Positions 46,572-59,128 of a DNA stretch of 64,000 nucleotides are shown here, in pieces. A program made the translations under genes and the position numbers. The number at the start of each line of letters is the position of its first letter. The stretch's first letter is position 1. This stretch comes from Gentiana macrophylla (lineage: Eukaryota; Streptophyta; Magnoliopsida; Gentianales; Gentianaceae), in NCBI GenBank assembly GCA_026214975.1, contig CM047810.1, positions 35,389,318 through 35,453,317 of the forward strand. Reading direction: 5' to 3'. Under the pieces are notes generated by a model. That model was not told where the DNA came from, searched no databases, and was given only the letters and a program-made list of their open reading frames with translations.

Positions 46572-48199
46572 TGTTGGACTTATTTTTAAGTATTAGTGAT
46601 GAGTGCCAGACTAGCTGTTATAGAGCAAAGGAAAAAAGATGTCTAGATCAAATGTATAGACTTATTAGAGTTTGATCTTGTATAGGTTTGATCAAACAAG
46701 CACTGTAAAAGGTCAGTTAACTTTCATCAGCAGACCTGTCTAGGTCAGTAGACTAGTTTAGGAACCTGCTGAAGACTGAAGGCTCAGGGCTCAAACTCAG
46801 TTATTGAAGGGTAAGGGATCAAACTTAGTATTTAAATTCAAGGATATTGAATCAGAATTTAGGGAAGTCTGTGATGACCTAAACTGATTGCATATACCTT
46901 GTGTACAAGGTCTAAGTTCCACAAGTTAAATGGTAATTGGAACTTGGTTATAATTAAAATGGTGTAATCTAACTTAATAATAAAAAGTTAGATACAAGAG
47001 AAGTCAGTTGAAGTGTTTTTATAAACACAGCAACTTTGGTACAACTGACTGATATGTATTTCAGCAGACTAATACCCACAGGAACCTGCTGATATATATC
47101 TCGAATTATTCAAAGGTTACATTGGAAGAATACAAGGATAAGGACAAATAACAACCCCTGATTTTATCAAACAAATCAATGGTTAAGATTAAAGGGACGT
47201 TGGAAAGAAACAGAGCTCTATCCAATAGATACAAGTCAAAGGGTGGGCCAGATCGAAAGCGTCAAAAAGCAATCGACAAAGTGTCGATTACTATGTCTGA
47301 TGACGAGAATGCAAGTCAAGAAAAGGACAAGTCTGAAACGGCTATGTTTGAATTTCAAACATAAGTCACAAGGATTCCTACCTATAAATAGAGGACTCTT
47401 AATTCAGATACCAGTGATGAAAATTAAGGATGTATCTTGAGCTATCAGATTTCAATCTATTAAATACCCTGCTGATCCTACTGAACTTAAAGCTACTGAT
47501 CCAGTAAACTTCTTCAAATGTAATCGGCTATCAAGCTACATCAAGTTTACACACTTGAAGACCTCAAGTCACGCGATCATATCATCCTGATCAAGTCACT
47601 TTGAAAATTTGAATCACTTACTTGATTCAAACTTTCTTTTATAAGAAATCTGCTTGAACACGTGAAGCATCCTTGAGTGTCAAGGATCGTTGTTTGTGGT
47701 GGAGTGGTGAAGAGGCAATCCTACCCTTCAAGGACCAGTGGAAGACTTTGGAGCAGCAATCCTACCTGTTCCAAGTGTTCAGTTTGTGAAGCCATAGTTA
47801 TTGGTGAAGGACAAGCAACTTAAGATTTTTGTAACCGCTACCTCAAGGATCTCTAGTGAATTACCTCCAACATCACAGGAGAAGAGTGGACTGACAGGAT
47901 TCTGCACTTAGTACATTTAGCACATCAACCTACTGAACTAGCAACTGATTCAATACACTACTGAGTATCTAATACTTGGTATCATATTTTAACAACAAGT
48001 AACAAGGCTTAATTTAAATATATTCCGCCACAACAAGTTCAGTAAATTCAATAGTTAGCAGACTACTGAGTGTCAGCAGACTACTAAGTGATCAGCAAAC
48101 TGCTGAAGTTGCTGAGTTTGTTAACTCCAAAAGTTTTAAGTGTTAAGTTTATTAACCCCCCACTCTAAACTTAACCAAAGCCTTTTCAAGGGACCAACA
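46572..48199 (+). repeat. 5' LTR of the Sirevirus-like element
   Basis: It starts TGTTGGACTTATTTTTAAG and ends CAAGGGACCAACA just before the primer site, 1,628 bp. It is rich in CAGCAG and CTGCTGA / CTACTGA words, for example 48056-48120. A short frame at 47179-47364 is probably not a gene. Confidence 0.85.
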
Positions 48200-48201
48200 A
48201 T

Positions 48202-48214
48202 TGGTATCGTGAGC
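48202..48214 (+). promoter_or_regulatory. Primer-binding site of the Sirevirus-like element
   Basis: TGGTATCGTGAGC follows the LTR and resembles the initiator tRNA-Met site TGGTATCAGAGC with changes in the middle. Confidence 0.75.
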
Positions 48215-48306
48215 GATTTACACTTTGCTCAAGTAATCTTACTTGTTGTGCTTGTGAAAATACTTTGAAAACTTTTTCAAATTTCTGATTTTCAAAGATT
48301 TGCATC

Positions 48307-50315
48307 ATGGATAACAGCCAGTATGCTAGAACAATGTTGATGTGTTCTTTAGATTGTTTTGATGAGTATAAACGTCGTATGCAGGCTTATCTAGCTGCAA
48401 CACATGATGAAATGATGGATGTGCTGACTGATGGACCACTGGAAATCACAAAATCCATAACTGTGGATAATGAAACTCAGTACATTCCAAAGGCAAAAAT
48501 AGAATGGACTGCTGAAGATAGAAAAAGATCAAAACTCAACAATATTGCTATTGATATCATATACAGAACCTTGGATAGCAATATGTACATGAAGGTGAAA
48601 GATTGCAAGACTGCAAAAGAACTTTGGGATAAGTTGCAATTAATCTGTGAAGGCACTGATGCAATCAAGAAAAACAAGATTAGTGTGGTAAAGAAGAAGT
48701 TCTGGAGTTCAAATGAAACCAAATGAAACTATTGAACAAATGGAGTCAAGATTCAATGCAATCATGGATGAACTCACCCTAATGAGTGTGAAGTACTCAC
48801 AAGAAAAAGTCAATTCAAAAATCTTGGTAGCATTACCTGCAAAAGAAGTTTGGGAGATGAAGGTGACTGCTATAGAAGAAATGAGAAGTCTACATGAAAA
48901 GGACACCTTCAAATTGTTTTCAGATCTTAAGGCCTATGATTTCAGTAAGAAACTTGTACCTGAGACTGAAATAGAAGAACCAAAGACAACTGCTTTGGCT
49001 CCTACAAATCAAGAAGAAACATCAGGAGCTCAAGATGATCTACTGGATGAAATGCAAGAACAAATTGCTCTACTGAGCAAAAAAATCAGGTTGATGAAAA
49101 ATGGATGGGGTTCTTCAAGGAACTTCACAAAGAAGATTAGTGAAAAGAAGAAGGAAGAATCCAAGAAAGACAATGATTACTTGTGCTATCAATGCAAGAA
49201 ACCAGGACACTTCAAACTCGGATCGTCTGAACTAAAACAAGAGAAAGAACTCGATTATCTTTGCTTCAATTGCAAAAATCCTGGACATTTCGGACTGATT
49301 GTCCGCACTCTTCAAGAGCAAAAGTCGAAGCAAAGAAGATTTGGCAAGAAAGCTATGGTTGCTGAAGATGAATCAAGATATGAAGTTGAATCAGAAAAGG
49401 GAAATGAATCTGATGACACTGCACTTGTTGCTGATATGGATGATTATGCCTTAATGGCAAACATGGATGAAACAGAGGGGGTATACAATTTTGTATCTAT
49501 AAACAATCCTGCTGAAAGTGATTGTGAATCAACTTGTGGTTCTAATCCAAAAAATTCTGACAATGAAGAAAATTTGGATGCTATCCTTAAGCAACTGAGG
49601 ATAATACAATCTGGTTATGAGATTGTGAAGGCTGAAAAAGAAGCTCTTCAAATAGAAGTTGATAGATTAAAAGCTGAATTAAGAATTCTCAAGGGTAAGG
49701 AAAAGGAGTTTGGACAGAATCAGCACAAGCCTGCTGAACATACAGTAGCTGCTGAATCTGCTGAACAATCTTGTTCCTCTACTGCATTCAAATTTGGAAA
49801 GCCTTATGGGGATAGAACATGCCTTGGATTTAGAACTCAACAATCCAATAACAGTGGATCCGGTAAGGCTACTGAACCTAGTACCAGAATTGGTCCTAAG
49901 TTTGTGCCTGCACAAGATCCAACTCCCAAAAGGGTTTGCTGAGGCAGTGAAGTCTACTGAAAAAACTTCAAGAAAGCAATATCAGAAGTCAAAAAGGTCA
50001 ACAGCACCTAACAAAAAGAATAAATCTGAAGGTAGGACTGCTGTACCTTCTAGACCTACTGATAGCAGACCTGCTACCAAGTCTGCTGGACCACAAAAGG
50101 GTAAAAATCAGAGATATTCCAAGGATAAGAATCCTAAATCTAGAAATGTCAATCCTACTAAGGATACTTATCTCAGGGGGAAAGGTAGACTGTTCCCTAC
50201 TGATGATGATTGGAATATTCATGTCCCTACTGCTAGAAACAACAGATATAAACATACTGCTAGGGTAAAACCTCAACAATGGACTCAGCAGAGGACTTAT
50301 ACAAGACCTCAGTAG
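48307..50315 (+). pseudogene. Sirevirus-like gag, in three frames
   Basis: MDNSQYARTMLMCSLDCFDE starts the capsid part (to 48726), which continues in the next frame (48713-49942) through QMESRFNAIMDELTLM. Two zinc knuckles follow, CYQCKKPGHFKLG and CFNCKNPGHFGL, each lacking the final cysteine. Near 49590 a coiled coil is seen (KAEKEALQIEVDRLKAELR). A second frame change leads to a strongly basic tail (KRSTAPNKKNKSEGR..) ending at 50315. The long coiled-coil gag fits Sireviruses. Confidence 0.85.
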
Positions 50316-50619
50316 GGACTCAGTAGACTCCATATTACAGGGCTGTTCCTAAAAGACAGCAAACCTATGGTTATGCTAGTGCATCTAAAAATAGAAATCA
50401 CTTTAAACAGCATTACATACCAAAAGGCCAGAAAGCATATGTGAGTCCTACAGAACCAAAAGTTAGACCATATGGATGTGTAGAATACATGTATGAACAA
50501 AAGTATGACACTTTTTAAAGAAGACCTTATGGAAACTTTCCAAGGGTCATGCTTACCACTGACCATCATGGACCCAAACAGTTTTGGGTACCTAAAATAC
50601 ATTAGCTTTGTTTTGTAGG

Positions 50620-50841
50620 GTGTCTGGTACTTTGACAGTGGATGTTCCAGACATATGACAAAGAATAAGCACTATTTGTCAAACTATGTGGCAAAGGATG
50701 GTCCAAGAGTGAATTTTGGCGACAAGAATACACCTGGATACACAAGAGGATATGGCACACTTGTGAGAAATGGATTAACAATCATGAATGTTGCATTTGT
50801 GGAAGGACTGGACTACAACCTACTGAGCACTGGACACTTTT
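50620..50841 (+). pseudogene. Sirevirus-like aspartic protease domain
   Basis: VWYFDSGCSRHMTKN carries an intact Asp-Ser-Gly active site, followed by YGTLVRNGLTI and GLDYNLLSTGHF. The frame stops at 50841 and pol resumes in another frame. Confidence 0.85.
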
Positions 50842-51894
50842 GACAAAGGCACATGTATTGTCATTAGTGAAAGAGGTGATAAAGTTGTGTTGGCTGGAAG
50901 AAGACAACAAAACATGTATGTTGTGGATTGGTCCACTGCTGTTCCAGAAACATCCCTGATTGTGCATACCAAGTCAGAACTCAATTGGCTATGGCATAAA
51001 AAGTTGAACCATCTAAACTTTGATGATATCAATCATTTGGTGAAGAAGAAACTGGTGATTGGTTTACCTGAGATCACATTCAAGAAGGATGCTATATGTG
51101 ATGCTTGTCAGCAAGGTAAACAGACAAAATCAAGCTTCAAGTCAAAAACAAAGCAATCAACAAAAAGTGTTTTGGAGCTGATGCACATGGATCTATTTGG
51201 ACCAGTGACTCCAACAAGTGTAACAGGAAAGAAGTACACTTTAGTAGTTGTGGATGATTACTCAAGATACACTTGGGTAGTATTCATGAATAAGAAAAGT
51301 GAAACACTTCAAAAGATGCCTGAACTTTTGAAGATATTGCAAAATAAGAAAAGTTTGACAGTAGTGAAGATCAGATCAGATAAGGGTACTGAATTTCTCC
51401 ACAAAGTTATAAGAGAATATTGTGAGCAAAATGGTGTACTACATCAACTTGCTGCTGCTGGTACACCTCAACAAAATGGGGTTGCTGAGAGAAGAAACAG
51501 AACTCTAAAAGAAGCAGGAAGAACTATGATTTGTGAAGCATTATTACCTGAAAGATATTGGGCTGAATCAGTTAATACAGCATGCTATACCCAAAATAGA
51601 ACCTCAGTGAACAAGAAGCTGCTGAAGACACCTTATGAGATTTGGAATGGAAGGAAACCTAATATATCTTACTTTCATCCATTTGGAAGCAAATGCTTTA
51701 TTTTAAATCATAAGGAGCAATTGAAGACATTCCAACCAAAATCAGATGAAGGAATTTTCTTGGGATACTCTTACATCGACAAGGCATTCGAGGTCTTGAA
51801 CAAAAGGACAACAAAACATGAAGAGACAATACATGTTGTATTTGATGAACCCAAATTCACTGGAATGGAAGATGAAGCTTCAGAACCTGCTTGA
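50842..51894 (+). pseudogene. Sirevirus-like integrase, core intact
   Basis: The zinc-binding part is present: LWHKKLNHLNFDDIN (His pair) and ICDACQQGKQ (Cys pair). The core has MHMDLFGPVTP (first Asp), KIRSDKGTEFL (second Asp) and TPQQNGVAERRNRTLKEAGR (Glu). KPNISYFHPFGSKCFIL and GIFLGYS follow. The 335-residue frame from 50887 is unbroken to a TGA at 51892, probably a mutated Arg codon, since related sequence continues after it. Confidence 0.92.
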
Positions 51895-53729
51895 GAATCA
51901 ACAGTCTCTGATCTAGAATGTGTTGATGTTTTGGAAAGGTTTAATGACTTAAAGGTTTCTCGACTCTTGCTCTGCTTGAACACCCTACTTGGTAACACTA
52001 TCGATGCAACAACCGAGGCGCCTCAAGGATCTGCTTGAACCCCTGTTGAAGAAACAAAGAAACCCTATCAAGATGATGTTCCTGAGAATCTATCTAACCA
52101 GAATCCACAATGGTTAAGGGATCACCCTGCTGAGCAAGTTATTGGTAATATACAGTAAGGTGTGAGGACTAGAAGACAATTAGAAGCAATGTTTACATGT
52201 TTTCTATCTCAAATGGAACCTAAAGTGGTTGAAGAAGCAATATCAGATCCAGATTGGATAATTGCTATGCAAGAAGAACTGAATGAATTTGAAAGAAATC
52301 ATGTTTGAACACTAGTGGAAAGACCTAATCATGCAAATATAATTGGCACAAAATGGGTATACAGAAATAAATTGGATGAATCTGGTACCATTGTGAGGAA
52401 TAAGGCCAGACTAGTAGCAAAAGGCTATTCTCAAGCATAAGGAATAGATTTTGATGAAACATATGCCCCTGTTGCAAGATTGGAAGCAATTAGATTATTC
52501 TTGACATATGCTGCTTACAAAAACTTCAAAGTTTATTAGATGGATGTCTAAAGTGCATTTTTGAATGACATTCTAGAAGAGGAGGTTTATGTTCAGCAAC
52601 CTCCTGGTTTTGAAATTAAAGATCAAGAAGATAAAGTGTACAGACTCAATAAAGCACTCTATGGTTTGAAACAAGCACCAAGAGCATGCTGTCTCAATTC
52701 TTGGTGCACAATGGTTTTACCAAAGGTACCATTGACAAGACTCTTTTCAGAATCAATGAAGGAGACAGCACCCTGTTGGTACAGATTTATGTTGATGACA
52801 TAATTTTTGGTTCTGAAAATGAATTGCTATGTGAGAATTTTTCTAATCTGATGAAAAGTAAATTCCAAATGAGTATGATAGGAGAAATGAACTACTTTTT
52901 GGGTTTGCAAGTCAAACAAATGAAAGATGGAATCTTCATTCATCAAACCAAGTATACCAAGGAGTCAAAGAAGTTTGGTATGGAAAATAGCACCAAAGTA
53001 TCAACTCCTATGAGTACAAACATAAGACTGGATGAAGACAAAGAAGGCAAAGATGTTGATAAAACTTTATACAGAAGGATGATAGGCAGTCTGCTGTACC
53101 TTACTGCCAGTAGACCTGACATATCCTTTGCTGTAGGTGTTTGTGCAAGATTTCAATCTAAACCAAAAGAAAGTCATTTAGCTGCAGTCAAAAGAGTTCT
53201 CAAGTATCTAAAAGAGACTTTGGATGTAGGAATTTTGTATTCAAAAGATGGAACCTTGAATGTTATATCCTACTCGGTTACGATTATCTTTGGATGCAAG
53301 ATTGATAGAAAAAGCACCATACGAACTTGTCAGTTGATGGGAAATAGACTAGTTTCCTGGTTTAGCAAGAAACAGAATTCAATATCAACTTCCACTGCTG
53401 AAGCTGAATATATTGCTGCTGGAAGCTGCTATGCACAAATATTTTGGTTAAGGCAACAGTTAAGGGATTATGGAATAGAAGAAAAAGAAATTCCTATAAT
53501 GTGTGACAACACAAGTGCAATTGCAATCTCAGAAAATCCTGTTTTGCACTCAAGAACCAAGCATATTGATGTGAGACATCACTTTATAAGAGATCATGTT
53601 GAAAAGAAGGATGTGGTGGTTCTTTACATCCCTACTGAAGATCAACTTGCTGACATTTTCACTAAACCTTTGGATAGTGAAAGATTTGCTAAGTTAATGA
53701 CTGAACTTGGAATTATAAAAGTTGACTGA
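51895..53729 (+). pseudogene. Sirevirus-like reverse transcriptase and RNase H, several stops
   Basis: After a linker with stops, RT begins near 52230 (ISDPDWIIAMQEELNEFERN), with TGA in place of Trp soon after. Then come GTKWVYRNKLDESG and ARLVAKGYSQA, interrupted by [20 protein letters not shown] and a region with TAG and TAA near 52540 follow. After a frame change near 52690 the rest is open to 53729: [14 protein letters not shown] (catalytic box), MIGSLLYLTASRPDISFAVG, RNase H motifs (SISTSTAEAEYIAAGSC, IMCDNTSAI, SRTKHIDVRHHFIRD) and a final QLADIFTKPL. Confidence 0.92.
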
Positions 53730-53761
53730 TACACCTATGATCAACAATGTACTGGAATTCA

Positions 53762-53930
53762 CCAAGGGGATTAGTCTTTGCTATGTTGGGTGAGCTCACT
53801 TAGCAGATTAGTCATTGGTATCAACAAATCCATGTACTTATGTTTGGATAATTGAGCAAATGAAGTTGCCAAGGGGATTGGTCTTTGTCATGTTGGGTGA
53901 GCTCACTTGACAGATCAGTCATTGGTATTA
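53762..53930 (+). repeat. Two copies of a 61-bp motif with purine tract and palindrome
   Basis: CCAAGGGGATT..GTCTTTG..ATGTTGGGTGAGCTCACTT..CAGAT..AGTCATTGGTAT occurs at 53762-53822 and 53869-53930, 107 bases apart. Each has a purine tract, CCAAGGGGAT, and a 10-bp palindrome, GTGAGCTCAC. Repeated purine tracts and palindromes after pol are reported in Sireviruses. Confidence 0.8.
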
Positions 53931-54382
53931 AACTTCATCTTGTATTATCAGTTGGACAAAACTAGAAGAATTGAAGATCAGCAGATTAAATCTATCAAGA
54001 GTTCTTGAGATACTCTCATCAATGATTTCTTTGAGCCAAGTCTATCGATGACAAGGTCAGCTTGAGGCATACGTTATACCAAACCTTAACAAAAGTCAAA
54101 AAGCAAATTAGCGGGATATTTATCCTATCTTTATAACCATAGTTACACGATCGAACGGTTACCATTCTTTATGAATACGTTATGGGCCACGTGTCAAGAT
54201 CTCATTTATTCAAATTTAATCGTGGTTAATGCGATGACGTGCTCACGGCGCTTCCAACCACTCTATTATATATCTGACTTACACACACGTAAGATACTCA
54301 CAACTCTCAGATTGATTTTCTCTGCAAATACTTTGTTTGAACACAGATTTGAAAGCTTTCTTCTTCATCTTTCTCATTTATA

Positions 54383-57300
54383 ATGGCGAAAAAGGATGAT
54401 GTTCATATTAGAACTAGTCAATGTGTGAGAGGATATGTTACTGACTATCACTCTACTGAGTTAGCTATTAACATCGGAAGAAGAATCATAAGGATTGCTG
54501 GGTTGGAAAATGTTATCAACAGAAGGCTGGAAAGAATCTCTTATGTCAACGTGCTGGAATTTTGGAAGAACATAGTTATACATGAAGGAAGAGAGGCCTT
54601 CACTTCAACAGTTAATGGTAGAGAGATTGAAATCTCTTCATACCTAATGAGAGAGATTTTTCACTTTGAACCTGGAAATGGTGCTCCTACCAATCCAGAA
54701 GCAATGAATCTGCCAAGAATGAAGTTTGTGGATGCAATAAAGATAAATGAGAAGATACCTTCATCACTAGGCATTAATGTGAAGCATATTGGATATGAGT
54801 ATAATCTGCTGAGCAAATTAATTGCCAAAACCATTTTGGGATTCATTGGGAGTCTAGACACGCTGTCTGGACCTAAAATAGACCTAATGACCATCATCAG
54901 CAGAAGTATGAAGTTTGTTTGGGCTGGATTCTTTATACATTACATGAAGAATGTGTTTACTAAAGATAGAGATGGTGTAAGGAAGTCCAAAACCAAGCCC
55001 CTAGGTCTACTGATGCAGACCTCGTTGAATCATTTTCAGATACCTGATGTTGCATCAGAAAAGATTAACAAATCCAGATACAATCCAGAAGTTGCTACTC
55101 CTATTCCTGGATTAGATGATGATGAAGATGTAAATGTTGAGGCTACAGAAAGTGATAATGATGGTGGAGATGATGATGCTGGTGGCAAGCAGGTCAAGCA
55201 AGTTGCTAAGTCTGCTGCACCTAAGAAGACTATTGAGAAGAGAAAGGCTGTTGATACAAGAAAAATCACAGAAATGTTAAAGCCTTGGAAAACAAGGAAA
55301 CAGACTGCCGAGTCTACTGAGGGTCCAGTTGAAATTGAAGTTACTGACCCTGCTGTCACAAAGAAGAAGTCTGCTGCTGATATTTTGAGAGAACAACAAA
55401 AGAAGATAGTAGAAAGAGAAAAGCTACTGAGGTTGAAGATGAACAACCTTCTAAGAGAATGAAGGAGATTGCCAAGAAAAAGAAACATGGCAAAGGCAAG
55501 GAACTGAGGGTCCTTGAAGAACAAAGGGAAGAAGTAGTGCAAGAGGCTATTGAGGATGAACCTTTAAAGATTGTTTTGCCTACTGAAACTGGAGAGGTTG
55601 TTGTTGAGCAACCTACTTAGGTTACTGAAGAACCACATCAGACTACTGAGTCTACACCTGCTGTGGATGTTGATATAATAATACAAGACCCTGCAAATTC
55701 TGCAATAGTTCAGGGGGAAGAGCAGTCTGCTGCTAACCCTGCTGATGAGCATGTAAGCCAGGAGGAAGGAAGTGTAGAACAGATGGAGGTGGTAGGTACA
55801 AATGTACAACAAGAAGAACCTACTGACCTAGAAGCATCTGTTGAAGAAACACTGAATCTACTTGTTGAGACCTTTGGAGGTTAGCAAAGTGGACAATCTG
55901 CCCCAAAGAAGCCCTCAATGCCATATGAAAGGAGGGAGCAGAAATCTAAGAAGGATAAGGTAGATCCCAACTTCAAAAGAGTGCAAAGATATTTTTCAAT
56001 GGAAGTTTGGATTCTACAAAAAACAAAAACCAGTTGCTGATCCAATGAGTGGATTTGAAGAATGGGCATTTGATCAGCTGGGTGTGGACAGCCTATTGGA
56101 ATTGGTAGATACAACCTTACTACAGACTAGGCTGATGGATTTGTTGGATGAAGGGAAGAAGAGTGCCAAACTTATGTTCAAGGATCCAAAATACATACCT
56201 GACAGTGATGACTCATCTGACTCTGATGATGATCCCCCCCATGTTTCCTAGGGAGACCAGTGGAGTGGCAAAAGGGACAACTAAAGAAGCCACTGGTCAA
56301 AGATCCACTGATGGTGCAGCAGATCAATCTGCTGATGCTGGTGAGTCTGCTGAAGGCCAGCAATCTGTAGATTTGGATGAAGAAAATGTTATTGAATATA
56401 GTGAGCCTGATGTTAGTTCTGAAGATTCAGTTCAATATCAAGATTGGATTGACACTCAGGGCACTATCTCCAAATCTACCGAGGATCTACAGAAGATTGT
56501 TGATACTGGAGGGATTCTAGAGGAAAACATGACAACTTTTCCTCTCATTTGTATAGAAGAGAGTGTCCTAATCAACGAGGAATGAGCAGGTGATTGGACG
56601 GAGGTTCAGTCTTGAGGTTCAAACAAAGACTGAACAAAGGTCGAGCTGGTGGTACAGTTTCTTTGAGGACCAAACGAAGACTGGACAAAGGTTGGAACTC
56701 CCAACTGTTTTGGAGGAAACCCTGCTTTGTTGTTATAGAGCAGTTTCTTTGTAGGAGAGCTCTCTTGAAGGAAAGGTCACTTTGAAGGAAGGATGGTCGT
56801 GGATCGTTGTTACTTGATGAGGATGAACGATTCTTTGGACTATGACTTCAGTGATGAGGAGTTTCAAATGCCCGAGGAGGAACATATTGAAGATGAACCA
56901 CAACAGGCATTTGTACCAATCTTGGAAAAACACACCTAGATTCATTCAGTGGAGGAATTCCAAGGACCTAACCCTGTTGGAAGGGATATGAGTTGGGCCA
57001 TGGTTGTCAGCAGACAGAGGGCACAGTACAATGTCGAAGAGCCTACTGATGAGTCTGCTGGACATATGGCTGAAGGAATGGCTGGTGGGGTACCAGCACA
57101 GGTGTTGGATGAGTTGAGGGCTGTCATAAATGACATTACAAGATTAAGGACTCAACTTTACAGGCAAGAGTAGAGGTTTGAAGATTTGATGAATCTAGTG
57201 GAAAATAGAGGGAGAACCACTGAGACTGTTGCTTTCAATATTACCTCCACACAATATGCTCTTGCTGATCTTTCCATGGATGTAAAGGGAATTAAACAGG

Positions 57301-58135
57301 GCAATACACTGAAGGATAAGTTCTTGAAAGATTGGATTACATCCATACACCAACAACTTGATAAACTTGCTGATGCACCCAAGCCTGCTGAGATTGAATC
57401 TGCTGGAACACTTTACCCTGCTGGATTGGATCCTAAGCTTACTGAGAGGATCAATCTACTGGAGCAGACATTGCAAGGAAGGATCACTGTAGTTGACACT
57501 AGAACAGAGATTATGGAGGGTCAACTGAGCAACATAGTGATCACACAAAAAATGTTCATGGCCTGCTGTCTTGTTTTGTTGATGATGTCAATAAGGGGGA
57601 AGAGAGCCGAACAACAGTAGCAAAAGAGGCTTTGCTAGAATCTTTGCACTGAGAAGATAGGAAGTGACACCAATGCATTTAGAGAACTCCACTGTGCATT
57701 TCCACCGATCGATGATCTTTTCAAGGAGTACAAGAAGCTCTACTATAACAAGAGAAGACCTTACCATGACATGGGCTTCCATGAGGGACTCAATTCCTTT
57801 TGGGGCTTAAGTTTTGGGAAGCCGAGTCAAAGATCTTAGATCTTCACACAGAGGGAAAGAGGTGAAAGAGGTGGTAGAGGTGGAAGAAGTCTACCTACTA
57901 CATCGACCTAAAGATTCACCTGAATGAATTCAAGGAATTATACATGCGTTTAGGCTTCAGAGTACATCAGATCAACCTTACTCTGCCTGAAGCATGGAAA
58001 TGGTGGAAAGAAGTGAATCCCCATATTGATTTTTCCCTTATAGAAAATAAATGGATGAGACAAATGGTTAGAGAAATAAGGGAATATCATGAGCAGCAAG
58101 AGAAGGAGAGGCAAGAAAGAGAAAGAAGAAACTAG
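54383..58135 (+). pseudogene. Long extra ORF region after pol (Sirevirus 'env-like' position), broken
   Basis: The first piece, MAKKDDVHIRTSQCVRGYVT to 55462, is 359 residues. Residues 1-230 look globular (RRIIRIAGLENVINRR, MKFVWAGFFIHYMKNVF), then come an acidic stretch (GLDDDEDVNVEATESD) and lysine-rich segments. The sequence goes on in other frames with repeated stops: 55463-55884 (acidic, Gln/Glu/Pro-rich), 56045-56585 (YIPDSDDSSDSDDD), 56949-57173, 57186-57620 (coiled-coil-like, RINLLEQTLQGRITVVD) and 57944-58135. I see no signal peptide or membrane segment in the first piece, so 'env-like' is a statement of position, not function. A weak kinship to plant mobile-domain or gag-like proteins is possible but unproven. 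Confidence 0.65.
57588..57604 (+). promoter_or_regulatory. Polypurine-tract-like sequence
   Basis: ATAAGGGGGAAGAGAG resembles copia polypurine tracts. A second candidate, TAAGGAGGG, lies at 58261-58269, next to where the 3' LTR should begin. Confidence 0.45.
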
Positions 58136-59094
58136 ATCAGCATACTTATCTGCTTTATTTTTTGCTGAATCTAGACTACAATACTTTTTGAACAAATATG
58201 ATTATAATGAGAAATGACTGAATTTGTTCTGTTTTTGTTTTTACTCTTTTTGCTTTGCTGTAAGGAGGGTATTGGCATCTGATTGCGGTCTGATCAAGTT
58301 ATAAAATACTTGACCACCATAAACCAATACTAGCAAGAGGACTAGGCCCATTGTAGTATAGCTATAGTGAATCAAGGTCGATCCCACAGGGAACCAATTG
58401 TGGGTCATCTTATATACAAACAATTAATTAAACATGTCAAGGACATAGAGGCGGTCTACGACCAACATAAAACAAGAACGGTAAAGACACGACTCGACAC
58501 AACGTAATTAACCTCCCCAATTATAGTCTTTATCGTTTGGACCTAGATAATTTATATAATAAACTCGAACTTATTAATCACAATCCGTTTGTATCTATCT
58601 TAGATTGGCTACGGGAGTCATCCTCTTTAACTTGACTTAGCACCGGTTAGGTTGCTAGATCACTGTGCTACATTACGTGACTTCACCTTTTGGGTATCCA
58701 TCTCATATAACTTGCACGCTTACGACACTAAGGATGCCGATATTAATCGTACACCTCGCCTAGGCAACATTCCTATGGTTAGGTGTACTTCCTAAACGAT
58801 CGCTCAAGCCCTCGTCCAACTAACAATTACCTTTTAGGTCTCATGCTAGTTTACTTAACTACGATAACTAGGTGACGCTCAATTCCCTAATACAAAACCT
58901 ACCTAGATCTCGCTGAAAGCCCCGGAAGATCATTAATGAGCCGACCTAGGAGCCCTATATTGGTATTTCCTAATCGTACGCTAATTAAAACTGACGAGCA
59001 ACGTGCCGCGTGGCCATACCTACGAGATAATAAACCCTACTAAGCTAAACCTACCATAAAGACGTGGCGGACTAACTAACAGACAAATAGGGGC

Positions 59095-59128
59095 TCGGTC
59101 GACCGAGCATAGACACTCGGTCGACCGA
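59095..59128. repeat. Pair of TCGGTCGACCGA palindromes, 22-bp spacing
   Basis: Copies at 59095-59106 and 59117-59128. Confidence 0.9.

Larger units (their letters stand above)
46572..58279 (+). mobile_element. Sirevirus-like Ty1/copia element, interrupted before its 3' LTR
   Basis: It is inserted in the Tat RT gene. It has a 1.6-kb LTR, an initiator-Met primer site, gag with two zinc-knuckle remnants, protease, integrase, RT and RNase H in copia order, and about 4.5 kb more after pol that includes a long extra ORF region. Copia elements with a large extra region after pol belong to the Sirevirus (SIRE/Maximus) lineage. CTTAG (46567-46571) should recur at its far end. The 3' LTR is not in the window because an Athila-like element begins at 58280. 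Confidence 0.88.

Noticed and set aside
47179..47440. Short ORFs in the Sirevirus LTR
   Set aside because: They lie within the LTR, are short and have no known domain.
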